Positions 8,112-17,652 of a DNA stretch of 64,000 nucleotides are shown in pieces (position 1 is the first letter of the stretch; each line of letters begins with the position of its first letter). Both the position numbers and the translations under genes were made by a program. This DNA comes from Mucilaginibacter pedocola (GTDB taxonomy: Bacteria; Bacteroidota; Bacteroidia; Sphingobacteriales; Sphingobacteriaceae): contig NZ_MBTF01000038.1 in NCBI RefSeq assembly GCF_002013915.1, positions 186,001 to 250,000 on the forward strand, in the 5' to 3' direction. The notes under the pieces were generated by a model. That model saw nothing but the letters and a program-made list of their open reading frames with translations, had not been told where the DNA came from and did no database searches.

Positions 8112-9287
8112 TCAATTAGTTTTTGTAGCCTTTTGGGGCAACAACCAGCGTTTGTAGCCAATGATGCCGAGGCCGGCCACACCGCCTAAAAACATCAACG
8201 CGCCTATCAGTTCTGCTTGTGTAAATGTAAGGCCTAAAAAGGTGTAATAAAAATTTATGCGGATATGTTCTATCAAAAACCTTTCGCCGCCGTTGAGGAT
8301 AAGATAGATGGAAAACATTAGCCCCGGTATTTTTATTTTGTGGCGGAAGGCCCACATCAATCCGAACATCCCTATACATAAAACCAGCTCGTACAAGGGC
8401 GTTGGGTAAACGCCGTTGGCCAATTGGTTACAATAATTGCCGGTGCAGCCGGGTATAGGTACACCCGCGCCAAGCGAATTATGCGGGTATTTAAAGCTCC
8501 ATGCCCAATCGGGCAACCAAGTTAGCCAGCCGGGTTTTGCGTTTGGATTGATGATGCCCCAATCGCCATCGCCGGATAATTGGCAGCCGATACGCCCTAT
8601 GCCATAGGCGAGCATCATGCCCGGCGAACCAATATCTGCCAGGTGAACCTGTTTCATTCCGTAGCGGTACCCGATGTACAGGTAAGTTAACGCACCAAAT
8701 ATCAACCCACCGTAATACGCAAAACCGTTCATCGAAAACAGCATGCCCCAGGGATTGTACAAAAATAGATCGATGCGTTCAACTGTATCGAATAGCTTTG
8801 CGCCTATAAACCCAAAAACGCCTACGCTGAATACAATAAGCCCCATTAACTGATATGGATGCCGCACTTCTTCCACTACTTTTGGTTCGGACAAGGTTTG
8901 TTTTTTGCGGTCGCGGTATACCCACAATGCAAAACCAATCCCGATGATAATGCCCAACCAAGGGTTACCTTGCGTGGAGAGGACATACTTCCGCGGGTCA
9001 TGCTGAAGGGCGCTATAATTAAAAACCGCTCCAAACACCTTAAAACCCAACAAAAAGCCCAACAAAAAATTCACGGCAATATCCGCTATCGATGCAGGGG
9101 CGCCAACAAGCGCCTTCCGTTTAAAGGCTTGTATCTTACCATTGGCTTCGTAGCGTTTAAACTCCGAAGTAAACACCACGTATGCTAATGCAAACGACAT
9201 GGCCATAAAGAAGCCCAGCGTTTGTATGGGGAACAAAAACCGAACATCAAAAAGGTAATAAACCAAATCGTTTATGGTAGGGAACAT
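8112..9287 (-). CDS. lgt: Prolipoprotein diacylglyceryl transferase (Lgt family)
   Basis: This 391-residue protein has about seven membrane segments. The family marks are visible: GIGRIGCQLSGDGDWG (the GRxG signature with the essential Arg), TPLYEL, and GERFLIEHIR near the C-terminus. Lgt transfers diacylglycerol from phosphatidylglycerol to the lipobox Cys of lipoproteins at the inner membrane. It is longer than the E. coli enzyme because of an extra loop with NYCNQLANG and an N-terminal extension, as in many Bacteroidota relatives. Its place next to genes for several lipoproteins (two SusD, DUF4961, DUF5004) is suggestive, but whether it is the housekeeping enzyme or a paralogue cannot be told here. 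Confidence 0.88.
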   Translation of the reverse strand: MFPTINDLVYYLFDVRFLFPIQTLGFFMAMSFALAYVVFTSEFKRYEANGKIQAFKRKALVGAPASIADIAVNFLLGFLLGFKVFGAVFNYSALQHDPRKYVLSTQGNPWLGIIIGIGFALWVYRDRKKQTLSEPKVVEEVRHPYQLMGLIVFSVGVFGFIGAKLFDTVERIDLFLYNPWGMLFSMNGFAYYGGLIFGALTYLYIGYRYGMKQVHLADIGSPGMMLAYGIGRIGCQLSGDGDWGIINPNAKPGWLTWLPDWAWSFKYPHNSLGAGVPIPGCTGNYCNQLANGVYPTPLYELVLCIGMFGLMWAFRHKIKIPGLMFSIYLILNGGERFLIEHIRINFYYTFLGLTFTQAELIGALMFLGGVAGLGIIGYKRWLLPQKATKTN

Positions 9288-9337
9288 CGGGCCGTTAGTC
9301 TATTAGTTCAATGGTTCATTGGTGCAGGAATCGCTGA

Positions 9338-9427
9338 AATATCGAACACCGAATTTCGAATGATGAATTCCGAAGTTAAGAAAATAGAACTTCGATATTG
9401 GATATTCGAAATTCATCATTCGATATT
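9338..9427. repeat. Inverted repeat, family C, copy 1 (AATATCGAA ... TTCGATATT)
   Basis: The left arm (about 9338-9373) and right arm (about 9391-9427) are imperfect inverted copies built from TTCGAATGATGAAT-like words. The same words form the element at 35892-35984. The rest of the gap 9288-9504 holds the terminator at 9451-9480 and ATTAGTTCAATGG-type words. Confidence 0.65.
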
Positions 9428-9450
9428 AAAAACTTTCTGTTTAAAAACAT

Positions 9451-9480
9451 AAAAGGCTAACACCTATTTCGGTGCTAACC
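9451..9480 (-). terminator. Rho-independent terminator of the Sus operon
   Basis: The minus strand reads GGTTAGCACC, loop GAAATA, GGTGTTAGCC, then TTTT. It lies 25 bases after the stop of the last SusC gene. Confidence 0.8.
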
Positions 9481-9504
9481 TTTCTGCCTAAATTTCAATC
9501 AAAT

Positions 9505-12500
9505 TTAAAATCCTAGTTGCACACCCAGGTTAACTACACGCTGGTTGATGTAGGCATCACCGGCGGTATTGGTGGTTATCTCAGGGTCTTGCTGGTACTT
9601 GTTATAGTTCGTCCAGGTGAATAAGTTGTATGCACTCATGTAAATACGCGCGTTGCTAATTTTGAACGGCAGCATTTTGGTTGGCAACTGGTAACCTATA
9701 TCAACCGTTTTTAGGCGGATGTAGTGGGCATTAACCAGCCAAAAATCGCTGAAGTATGATGATGCACTGTTTACCGATAATGAGTTAGCACCTAAACGCG
9801 GGAAGTTTGCTGTTGAGGCTGTCTCCGGTGTCCAGCGTTCTTGGTGTACCGGTTGAAACTGGCTTTGGAACGGCTCGATACCGGTACCTACAACTGCAAA
9901 ACTATAGTTGAACGACCCCTGGAACAATAAACTCACGCTAAAGCCTTTATAAACCGCTTGCAGCGAAAGGCCCAATGTAGTATTAGGCAGGTTAGGGCTA
10001 CCAATAGCGCGTTTATCAAACACGTTGATGATACCGTCGCCGTTAAGGTCCTGGTATTTCAGGTCGCCTGGTTGTAATGGCAAACCATTATCAGGTATAG
10101 CAATTGGGTTGCCTGCGTTAGAGCCCTGGTGAGCCGCTTTGTAAGCATCAATAGCAGCAATATCTTCAGCCGAATAGAAGCCCAGCGAATGGTAGCCGAA
10201 CTGCTGGCCAATAGGGTGGCCTGTAGCCGATAACCATGGATAGGCTGGCGTAGCTTCATCCTGGAACAATATTTTGTTTTTAGCATAAGAGAATACCAGG
10301 CCTGCATTGTATTGCACCTTGCCTGCATTACCATGGTAGCTAACCGAACCATCGAAACCCTGGTTGCGGGTACGGCCTAAGTTAACAGCAGGCAGGTCGA
10401 CACCTAATATCAATGGTACGCTGCCCGGTTTTATCAATTGGCTGTAACGCTGATCGTAGAAGTAATCTACCGTAACCGAAACCGCATCCCTGAACAAGTT
10501 CATGTCTAAACCAATATCCAGTTTTTTGGCGCGCTCCCAAACTACAGTACCGTTGCTTAAAGCGCCTTCGGTAATGCCTGTATACGGTTGCGGCGTTTGG
10601 CCGAACGGATATTGCGCACCCTGGGTGTAAACCTGATTGTAAACATAACGGTTACCCGGTGCAGCATCCGAACCAACCATACCATAGCTACCCCTCAGCT
10701 TGAACAGGCTGAACATTGGCAGCGCATCTTTAAAGAAATCTTCTTTAACCAGGTTGTAACCCACGCTGACAGCCGGGAAAGTGCCGTAACGATGGTTGGC
10801 GGCAAAACGGTCGGTACCGTTGTAGGCGATGTTAAAGTCGATGAGGTACTTCTGTTTGTAATCGTAACTTAACTTACCCGATACACCCCTGAATTTCTGC
10901 GGCACGGCAACCAGTTCTGTCCCCAGCAGCGGGAAAGCATACAGTGTATTTGATGTTTGGTTGAACAAGGCCATTGCCGAGAAGTGGTGTGTGTTACTGA
11001 ACGTACGGTCGTAATTTAAATATACCTGCAGGTTGTAGTTGTTAGTATTCATGTCGGTATTACCTGTGAGCCCGTATGTTTGGTAAACATAAGTGGCACC
11101 CGGGCGAAGCGAATATGAATCGGTTACGGGGTCGTAATGGTACGATGGAATACCTTCGTTAAAGATCTGCTTGGTGTATTGCTCCACGCTTGAGTAGGCT
11201 ATACGGCCGGTAGCTGATAAACCATCGGTAATAAAATCAAGCTTTTGTGTAGCACCAAACAGGAAGTTGAAATCTGTCCTGCGCGAGCGTTGGTAACCGC
11301 CAGTTGCCAGCCTTGCATTAAGCGTTGGCAGGTGATCGGGGTTAAAGTTAGAGTAAGCATAGCTATACGTGCCGTTCGGGTTAAGGTACGGCGCAGTAAA
11401 TGGCGTTTGCTTGGTAAAGTTGTAAATCTCCCCCACCGCGTTTTGGTTATACGGCTGGTTAAGGTCGGTGAAGCGGGTGGTAACGTCCAGCCTCAGGTCT
11501 AAAGTTTTGTTAACTTTAAGGTCCAGGTTAGAGCGGAAGTTGTACCTGCGGAAATAGTAGTTGGTATTCACCAGGGCCTGCGGGTCGTTAAAATCGCGTA
11601 CCAAACCGGTTTGGTTTAGCGCACCACCCGATATGAAGTATTTTAAGTTGTTTGTACCGCCCGATATATCAAGGTTGGTATTGGCCTGGTAACTGTTCTT
11701 TTTAAATATTTTATCGTACCAGTTCACATCCGGGTGGCCGTATGGGTCGTCGCCGGTTCTGAAATGTTCCAGATCGGCTGCCGTAAATGTTGGTGGCTTA
11801 GGCTGCGGATCCGTTTTGGCATCGTTTATTTGTGCTTCGGTTATCAGTACGGCAGCATCATAGGCATTCAAGAATTTTGGTGTGCGGGTAGGCTCGGCGC
11901 TGCCGCCTTCAACACGCAGATTGAATTTTGGCGCACCACCTTTACCGCGGCGTGTAGTTACCACCAATACACCGTTGGCACCTTTAATACCATAAATGGC
12001 CGTAGTAGATGCATCTTTCAGGATAGAGATGCTTTCGATCTCGTTCACGTTTATCTGTTGTAACTGATCGTAGTTGTACTCTATATCGTCAACTATAATG
12101 AGGGGTTTGTTACCATCAGCATTCAGCGAGCTTACCCCACGGATAAAGAAATCTGAAGCATCCTTACCCGGCTGGCCCGATGCCTGCTGCGAAAAGAAAC
12201 CCGGCAGCTTACCGGTAAGCGCATTCTGCACGTTGGCGGTTGGTACTGTGCGTATCTCAGCTGCTGATATAGAGCTTACTGCGCCGGTTGTAGTGATACG
12301 TTTACGCGTACCGTAGGCCACTACCGATACCTCATCGATACTGTTGGTGCTTGTTTGCAGGATAAGGTCGAGCGGTTTTGTGCCGTCCACTTTTATCTCG
12401 CGGGTAACGTAGCCCACAAAGCGCACAATTACTGTGCGGCTTTGCCCGCGCAGCGTAAGTGTAAAGCGGCCGTTAACATCGGATGTTGTACCGTTAGTGG

Positions 12501-12642
12501 GCAAGCCCTTTTCTACTACCGATACCCCCGGTAATACGCCCGTAAGGTCGCGCACTTTGCCCGTAATGGCTATGTTTTGAGCATACAAAGCCGCCGGCAG
12601 CAAGGTTAATATAATTTGAAAGAAAAGTATTATTTTTCTCAT
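9505..12642 (-). CDS. SusC/RagA-type TonB-linked outer-membrane transporter (SusC2)
   Basis: The product has 1045 residues. It starts with a signal peptide (to about ALYAQ, residue 22), then a carboxypeptidase-D-regulatory-like domain (IAITGKVRDLTGVLPGVSV, about 24-95), the EVSVVAYG linker, a TonB plug (about 115-235, with SISILKDASTTAIYGIKGANG) and a 22-strand barrel ending in the aromatic-type C-terminus VNLGVQLGF. SusC proteins import oligosaccharides across the outer membrane using TonB energy, with a SusD lid. It is the last gene of the Sus operon, 42 bases after the upstream SusD gene, and is followed by a terminator. Unusually the SusD precedes it. Substrate is inferred from the nearby mannosidases. 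Confidence 0.95.
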   Translation of the reverse strand: MRKIILFFQIILTLLPAALYAQNIAITGKVRDLTGVLPGVSVVEKGLPTNGTTSDVNGRFTLTLRGQSRTVIVRFVGYVTREIKVDGTKPLDLILQTSTNSIDEVSVVAYGTRKRITTTGAVSSISAAEIRTVPTANVQNALTGKLPGFFSQQASGQPGKDASDFFIRGVSSLNADGNKPLIIVDDIEYNYDQLQQINVNEIESISILKDASTTAIYGIKGANGVLVVTTRRGKGGAPKFNLRVEGGSAEPTRTPKFLNAYDAAVLITEAQINDAKTDPQPKPPTFTAADLEHFRTGDDPYGHPDVNWYDKIFKKNSYQANTNLDISGGTNNLKYFISGGALNQTGLVRDFNDPQALVNTNYYFRRYNFRSNLDLKVNKTLDLRLDVTTRFTDLNQPYNQNAVGEIYNFTKQTPFTAPYLNPNGTYSYAYSNFNPDHLPTLNARLATGGYQRSRRTDFNFLFGATQKLDFITDGLSATGRIAYSSVEQYTKQIFNEGIPSYHYDPVTDSYSLRPGATYVYQTYGLTGNTDMNTNNYNLQVYLNYDRTFSNTHHFSAMALFNQTSNTLYAFPLLGTELVAVPQKFRGVSGKLSYDYKQKYLIDFNIAYNGTDRFAANHRYGTFPAVSVGYNLVKEDFFKDALPMFSLFKLRGSYGMVGSDAAPGNRYVYNQVYTQGAQYPFGQTPQPYTGITEGALSNGTVVWERAKKLDIGLDMNLFRDAVSVTVDYFYDQRYSQLIKPGSVPLILGVDLPAVNLGRTRNQGFDGSVSYHGNAGKVQYNAGLVFSYAKNKILFQDEATPAYPWLSATGHPIGQQFGYHSLGFYSAEDIAAIDAYKAAHQGSNAGNPIAIPDNGLPLQPGDLKYQDLNGDGIINVFDKRAIGSPNLPNTTLGLSLQAVYKGFSVSLLFQGSFNYSFAVVGTGIEPFQSQFQPVHQERWTPETASTANFPRLGANSLSVNSASSYFSDFWLVNAHYIRLKTVDIGYQLPTKMLPFKISNARIYMSAYNLFTWTNYNKYQQDPEITTNTAGDAYINQRVVNLGVQLGF

Positions 12643-12684
12643 AACTGCTTAATTAAAATAGGTTTAATATATTCCTTCCAGGTA

Positions 12685-14433
12685 TTACCATCCGGGGTTT
12701 TGTTTCATATTCGGGTTCTTCTGCACCTCATCATAAGGTATAGGGTACAGGTACATCTTCGGCGCATCAAACTTGGTAGTGAGCACGTTGATTGGGTTAT
12801 AGTTGAGTATAACGCCTACTTTCACAATGCTTAGCCCTGTTCTGGGCTGGTTCATTACCGTTTCGGCAATTTTCCAGCGGCGTATATCAAAGTAGCGGCT
12901 CTCCTCAAAAGGAAACTCCAAGCGGCGCTCCAGGCGAATGGCGTTACGCATTTCGTCCTGTGTCATTCCTGCCTTAAGGCCATATAAACTGCCATTTCCT
13001 GCGGCTATACCGGCGCGTTTGCGTATGCTGGTAAGCGCGTTGTAAACTTCAGCTGTTGGGCCTGCAGATTCGTTCAGCGCTTCGGCATAGCCTAAAACAA
13101 CGTCGGCATAGCGGAAGATGATCCAATCGGTACTGTGCGAGCTGTAGCTATTGGTAGATTCGAAATTGCCCATGAACTTGCGCAGGTAGTAGCTGGTTTT
13201 AGTTTGCTGCAGCGAACCATTAGGCTTGCTTTGGCCACCTTCGTAAGTTTGGATAGATGCGTTTAGCCATTGTGCGCCGTTGTAAATTACGTTGTATGAA
13301 AGCCTCGGGTCGCGGCCGGTGTAAGGGTTGTTTTCGTTGTAGCCCGATGTTGGGTCGGTTATTGCAAGCCCGTTGGCCATTGGGAAAGCGTTAACCAAAT
13401 CCTGCGTTGGGCTGGTTTGGCCTTTACCTGTTGCACCTGTAAAACCTACGGGCCCATTGGCGGTTTCAACACCTGTACCATCACCTCCCTGGCGGAAAAA
13501 TATGATCTCGGGGTTGTATTGCGTCAGGAAAATATCTTTATAGTTATCCAGCAACGAGTAGCTCAGTTGGCCGGTAGGCGCCCTCAGTTCCATTACGTCT
13601 TTGAAGGCAGCAGCAGCGGCAGCCCAGCGGTTCTGGTCGGCACCGGTATAGCCGGTTAGCGGGTTACTACCATCAATATTACCGCCATTGAAAAGCGGGC
13701 TGGCAGCATAAAGCAGCACTTTTGCCTTCAACGTCATGGCTGCACCCTTGGTAGCGCGGTGGCTGTCGGCTTCTTTACTAAACGGATTTGCAGGATCTAC
13801 CGGCGGGAACGGGTAATCGGGCAAGGTATCTCGTATAGCATCGCATTCGCTCACAATGTATTTTACACAATCATCGAAGCTGTTGCGCGGTAACGATACA
13901 TCATCGCCAATGGTAAACACTTTGTTGCCCAACAATGGCACACCACCGTAACGTTTAATGAGTTCGAAATAAAAGTACGCCCTCAGGAAGCGAGCCTCGG
14001 CCTTCCACACATATTTTACCGAAAACGTTTTGTATTTGGCAAGCACCGGCACCACATCAATATTGTTAATAAACTCGTTGGTTTGGCGTATACCGCTGTA
14101 GTAAGTGCCCCACAAATTCTCATCGGCAGGGAGGGTGTATGAGTTGTATGAAGCGGTAGACAAGATAGTAGCTACGTTGCTTGGGCCTGATGCTGAAGAA
14201 ATTGCATCATCTGCAGCAACATCCAGGTAATCGCCTCCTACCCTGCCATGGCCATTTTTCACAATAGAATAGGCGCCATAAAGGTACTTTTGAGCGTTAA
14301 CGCCTGCCGAATCTCTGCTATCGAAGATCTTATCGATACCCACCTTATCCACCGGGAACTGTTCGTACTTTTTGCAGCCGGCAATTGCCAATGCCAGTAC
14401 CAGTGCCGATATAATATTTTTATAATTTTTCAT
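12685..14433 (-). CDS. SusD/RagB-type glycan-binding lipoprotein (SusD2)
   Basis: The product has 582 residues with a lipoprotein signal peptide; the lipobox is AIAGC with Cys20. Family marks include KAEARFLRAYFYFELIKRYGGVPL (about 145-170), LLYAASPLFNGG, RYADVVLGYAEALNES and the C-terminal ERRLEFPFEESRYFDIRRWK and YPIPYDEVQKNPNMKQNPGW. SusD proteins form the surface lid on a SusC transporter and bind the glycan. It is 27 bases after the upstream SusC1 gene and 42 bases before SusC2, so it could pair with either. The usual gene order (susC then susD) would pair it with SusC1. Confidence 0.95.
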   Translation of the reverse strand: MKNYKNIISALVLALAIAGCKKYEQFPVDKVGIDKIFDSRDSAGVNAQKYLYGAYSIVKNGHGRVGGDYLDVAADDAISSASGPSNVATILSTASYNSYTLPADENLWGTYYSGIRQTNEFINNIDVVPVLAKYKTFSVKYVWKAEARFLRAYFYFELIKRYGGVPLLGNKVFTIGDDVSLPRNSFDDCVKYIVSECDAIRDTLPDYPFPPVDPANPFSKEADSHRATKGAAMTLKAKVLLYAASPLFNGGNIDGSNPLTGYTGADQNRWAAAAAAFKDVMELRAPTGQLSYSLLDNYKDIFLTQYNPEIIFFRQGGDGTGVETANGPVGFTGATGKGQTSPTQDLVNAFPMANGLAITDPTSGYNENNPYTGRDPRLSYNVIYNGAQWLNASIQTYEGGQSKPNGSLQQTKTSYYLRKFMGNFESTNSYSSHSTDWIIFRYADVVLGYAEALNESAGPTAEVYNALTSIRKRAGIAAGNGSLYGLKAGMTQDEMRNAIRLERRLEFPFEESRYFDIRRWKIAETVMNQPRTGLSIVKVGVILNYNPINVLTTKFDAPKMYLYPIPYDEVQKNPNMKQNPGW

Positions 14434-14460
14434 GATCGTAATATTTATGATGGCAAAAAA

Positions 14461-17400
14461 CTAAAGCTTAACCGTAAAGCCGGCGTTAATAACTCGCTGT
14501 ATAGGGTAAGCACCGTTGCTCACTTCCGGATCGATACCTTTGTAGCCGTAGAAGGTTACCAGGTTTTCGCCGTTAGCAAACAGGCGTATGCCCGATAGCC
14601 TTAATCTCTTCACTATGCCGAATGGCAGGTCGTAACTTATCTGCGCATTTTTTAGCCTGATGTAATCGCCCGAGCGTACGTATAGGGAACTGTTTGCCGT
14701 GTTGTTGGCATTACCCGTAGTTAAGCGTGGCAAAGTTGCTGTTGCAGCGGTTTCGGGTGTCCAGCGGCCGGTAATGTTATCATAACCCTGGCCTGCGTAG
14801 GTTAGCCCTAAGAAGCCTATACCTGCAAAACCGTTTATCATAGAGTTATTGAACATGAACTGCCTGTTCTCGATACCCTGAACGATCATGCTAAAGCCAA
14901 AACCTTTGTAATTGAAACCCAATGATGCACCATAGAATATCTGTGCTTTGCTGTTACCGATATTGGTGATATCGAACTGGTTTATAACGCCATCGCCATT
15001 AAGGTCTGCGTATTTCACGTCGCCTGCCTGTGCAGTGTAACCGGTTGTGGTTGCGCTGCTTGCTGCTTCCTGGGCAGTGTTAAAAAAGCCCAGCGCCTTG
15101 TAACCATAAATGGCTGTAGTAGGCTGGCCTGTTCTGCGTAACCAAGGGTACGGGGTTGGCGTTTCGTCGCTATACACGTTCTTCGACTGTTGGATAGAGA
15201 TATTACCCGACAGGAAGTAATTGAAGTTATTGATATTGTTTTTGTAGGTTAAGCTAAACTCTTGGCCGGTATTCAATACTACGCCTATGTTTTCGTACGA
15301 ATACGGGATACCCAACAGCAATATGCTGCGGCCACGTATCTGCAACAGGTCTTTGTAGCGGTCGTGGTAGTAATCGGCAGTAATGCTCAGGTGATCATCA
15401 AACAACGATATATCGGCACCTATGTCAATCTTGTCTGCTTTTTCCCAACTGATGAAGGGGTTGGCCAAACCGTTGGCAAATACTGCCTGCACGTTACCGC
15501 GGCTGGTACCTGTAGCATATTGGTAGCCTATCGGCGAACTGTAGGTTTGTATAAAGTTATAGTAACCATAGTTATCAACGTTACCATTACCGGTGCGGCC
15601 ATAAGTAGCACGCCATTTCCATGACGATATAAAGCTCAGGTTATCTTTAATAAAGCTCTCTTTGCCCATTTGCCAGCCCAAGCCTGCAGCGTAAAACATA
15701 CCAAACTGCCTTCCCGGCGCATACCTGCTGTAGCCGCTGCGGTTTACTGCACCCTCTACAAAGTATTTGCCATCGTAAGCATAACCTGCTTTAAATGCCT
15801 GGTTAGTTGTAGTGGCCGTTAAGTCGTAGTTAAGGTTCATGGCGCGGGTGTCATACATCAGCTTACCGGTAAAATTGTGTTTACCAAAACTGCGGTCGTA
15901 ATTCAGCGCGAACTGTCCATAAAAATAACGTGCGGTTGATACGTTGTTATAACCGTTCACTTGTGCGGCAGGTGAGCCAACGCCGGCATAGGTATCATCG
16001 GCCTTTATCAGAAAGGTATTGTTGGTTAACGAGCGGTTTACCAGGCCTTGCGATGATAACGATACGTTACCCATAGCTTTACCTGAAAGCCCTTTGGTAA
16101 CATTGCTGAGATCGTAATTCAGGTCAAGATTGGCCAATACATCATTGCTTGTACTGCGCTGATAACCTGAGTACTGAGCCTGGGACAGCAGGTTATTGTT
16201 GTAGGTAGTGGTACCTGCAAAAGAACCATCGGGGTTACGAATAGGGTAAGCATTGTTGGGTGTGCTGTACAGCGTCCCCAGGATGCTTGGGTAACCCGGG
16301 CCCGGTTGGGTAAGCGATTGTATACGCCCAAACATTTGCAAGTCTACCGTGAATTTTTTGCTTACGTTAACCGTAACATCGGTATTGATGATGTAACGGT
16401 TAAGGTTGTTGTTGGTGTTGTAAGGCACATCTGATGCAGTTTTAAACATCCCGTCCTGGTTAAGGTAGCTTAACGATACACTGTAACGGGCAATCTCGCT
16501 ACCGCCAATTACATTCAGTTTGTAGCTGCTCATGGGCGAGTTTTTGCGTAGCAGCGTGTTATACCAGTTCACATCGGGGTGGCGAATTGGGTCGCTGCCA
16601 TCGCGGTAGGCCGCAAAATCGGCCGCGCTGTAAATAGGCAGCTTATTATCGTTCTGTAAAGCCTCGTTATACAGGTAAGCATACTGGTAGGCCGGCAAAG
16701 GTGTTGGCAGGCCCAGCGGTGTTTGCGAAGCAGTTTGGGCTGTGAACGAAATTTTTGGCGTGCCTGCCTGCGGGCGTTTGGTAGTAACCAATATTACACC
16801 ACGCGAGCTGTTGATACCTAAAAGGATGTTAGATAAACCATCTTTTAACACCGAAACCGATTCGATACTTTCCGGATCGAGCGATGATATCTCGCGTTGC
16901 ACACCATCAATAATGGTGATAGGCGCTTGCCCGCGCAGGGCCAGGAAAAACTCGGTATTATCGTTAGATTGGTAGTTATTGTGCTGTACTACGTTACCAA
17001 TAAAATCGGCCTGGGTTTGCCCTGCTGTTTGTGGTATGGCAAAACCACCGCGCTGCTGGGTATACAAACCCGGCAACTGGCCCGGAAGCGCATAAGTATA
17101 AAGCGTAGCCGGAGTACTGGTAAGCTGGTTAGTATAAATAGTAGACATGGCCCCCAGGAATTTAGAGGCATCGGCACGGCCATAAAGCACATCCACAGTA
17201 TTGGGAGTTTTGATGTAGCTATCTATCAGACGTACTGCCACATCGGTACCTTTAAAAGTAACTTCGCGGGTGTTATAATTGCGCGCCTTAACTATTAATG
17301 TGGTGCCTGCTGTAGCATTCAGTTCAAAGCGGCCATTTCTGTCGGTAAGGGCAGTATCAGCTTTGCCTTTAACGGCAATTTTTGCGCCCCGCAGCGGGTT

Positions 17401-17553
17401 GCCGTACTCATCAAGCACAAGGCCGCCGGCCATACCCGGGCGGGTACTACCCTTTGCGGTGGTATCCTGCTGCATGGCAAACCCGGTGTGGGCCAGCGCC
17501 AGCATCATTACAACCAAGGCCGTAAAATATTTTTTTAAGTAGCAATTAGCCAT
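14461..17553 (-). CDS. SusC/RagA-type TonB-linked outer-membrane transporter (SusC1)
   Basis: An upstream ATG at 17610 would add 19 residues, but the ATG at 17553 gives a normal signal peptide (MANCYLKKYFTALVVMMLALAHTGFAM), so I chose it (1030 residues). Then come a carboxypeptidase-D-regulatory-like domain (GGLVLDEYGNPLRGAKI), a plug with SVSVLKDGLSNILLGINSSRG, and the barrel ending VINAGFTVKL. The plug motif (KDGLSNILLG) differs from the KDASxTAIYG of SusC2, so the two transporters belong to different subtypes. In the operon it lies after the DUF4961 lipoprotein gene and just before SusD2. Function: TonB-dependent oligosaccharide import. Confidence 0.93.
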   Translation of the reverse strand: MANCYLKKYFTALVVMMLALAHTGFAMQQDTTAKGSTRPGMAGGLVLDEYGNPLRGAKIAVKGKADTALTDRNGRFELNATAGTTLIVKARNYNTREVTFKGTDVAVRLIDSYIKTPNTVDVLYGRADASKFLGAMSTIYTNQLTSTPATLYTYALPGQLPGLYTQQRGGFAIPQTAGQTQADFIGNVVQHNNYQSNDNTEFFLALRGQAPITIIDGVQREISSLDPESIESVSVLKDGLSNILLGINSSRGVILVTTKRPQAGTPKISFTAQTASQTPLGLPTPLPAYQYAYLYNEALQNDNKLPIYSAADFAAYRDGSDPIRHPDVNWYNTLLRKNSPMSSYKLNVIGGSEIARYSVSLSYLNQDGMFKTASDVPYNTNNNLNRYIINTDVTVNVSKKFTVDLQMFGRIQSLTQPGPGYPSILGTLYSTPNNAYPIRNPDGSFAGTTTYNNNLLSQAQYSGYQRSTSNDVLANLDLNYDLSNVTKGLSGKAMGNVSLSSQGLVNRSLTNNTFLIKADDTYAGVGSPAAQVNGYNNVSTARYFYGQFALNYDRSFGKHNFTGKLMYDTRAMNLNYDLTATTTNQAFKAGYAYDGKYFVEGAVNRSGYSRYAPGRQFGMFYAAGLGWQMGKESFIKDNLSFISSWKWRATYGRTGNGNVDNYGYYNFIQTYSSPIGYQYATGTSRGNVQAVFANGLANPFISWEKADKIDIGADISLFDDHLSITADYYHDRYKDLLQIRGRSILLLGIPYSYENIGVVLNTGQEFSLTYKNNINNFNYFLSGNISIQQSKNVYSDETPTPYPWLRRTGQPTTAIYGYKALGFFNTAQEAASSATTTGYTAQAGDVKYADLNGDGVINQFDITNIGNSKAQIFYGASLGFNYKGFGFSMIVQGIENRQFMFNNSMINGFAGIGFLGLTYAGQGYDNITGRWTPETAATATLPRLTTGNANNTANSSLYVRSGDYIRLKNAQISYDLPFGIVKRLRLSGIRLFANGENLVTFYGYKGIDPEVSNGAYPIQRVINAGFTVKL

Positions 17554-17652
17554 CGTATAAAGTTTAAATTGTTGGCAAAAAATCAAAATATTGGTTCGGA
17601 GCGGGCACACTATGGTCTTTGATAGGTGCCTGCTTTGTATGTTGTTAGCTGT

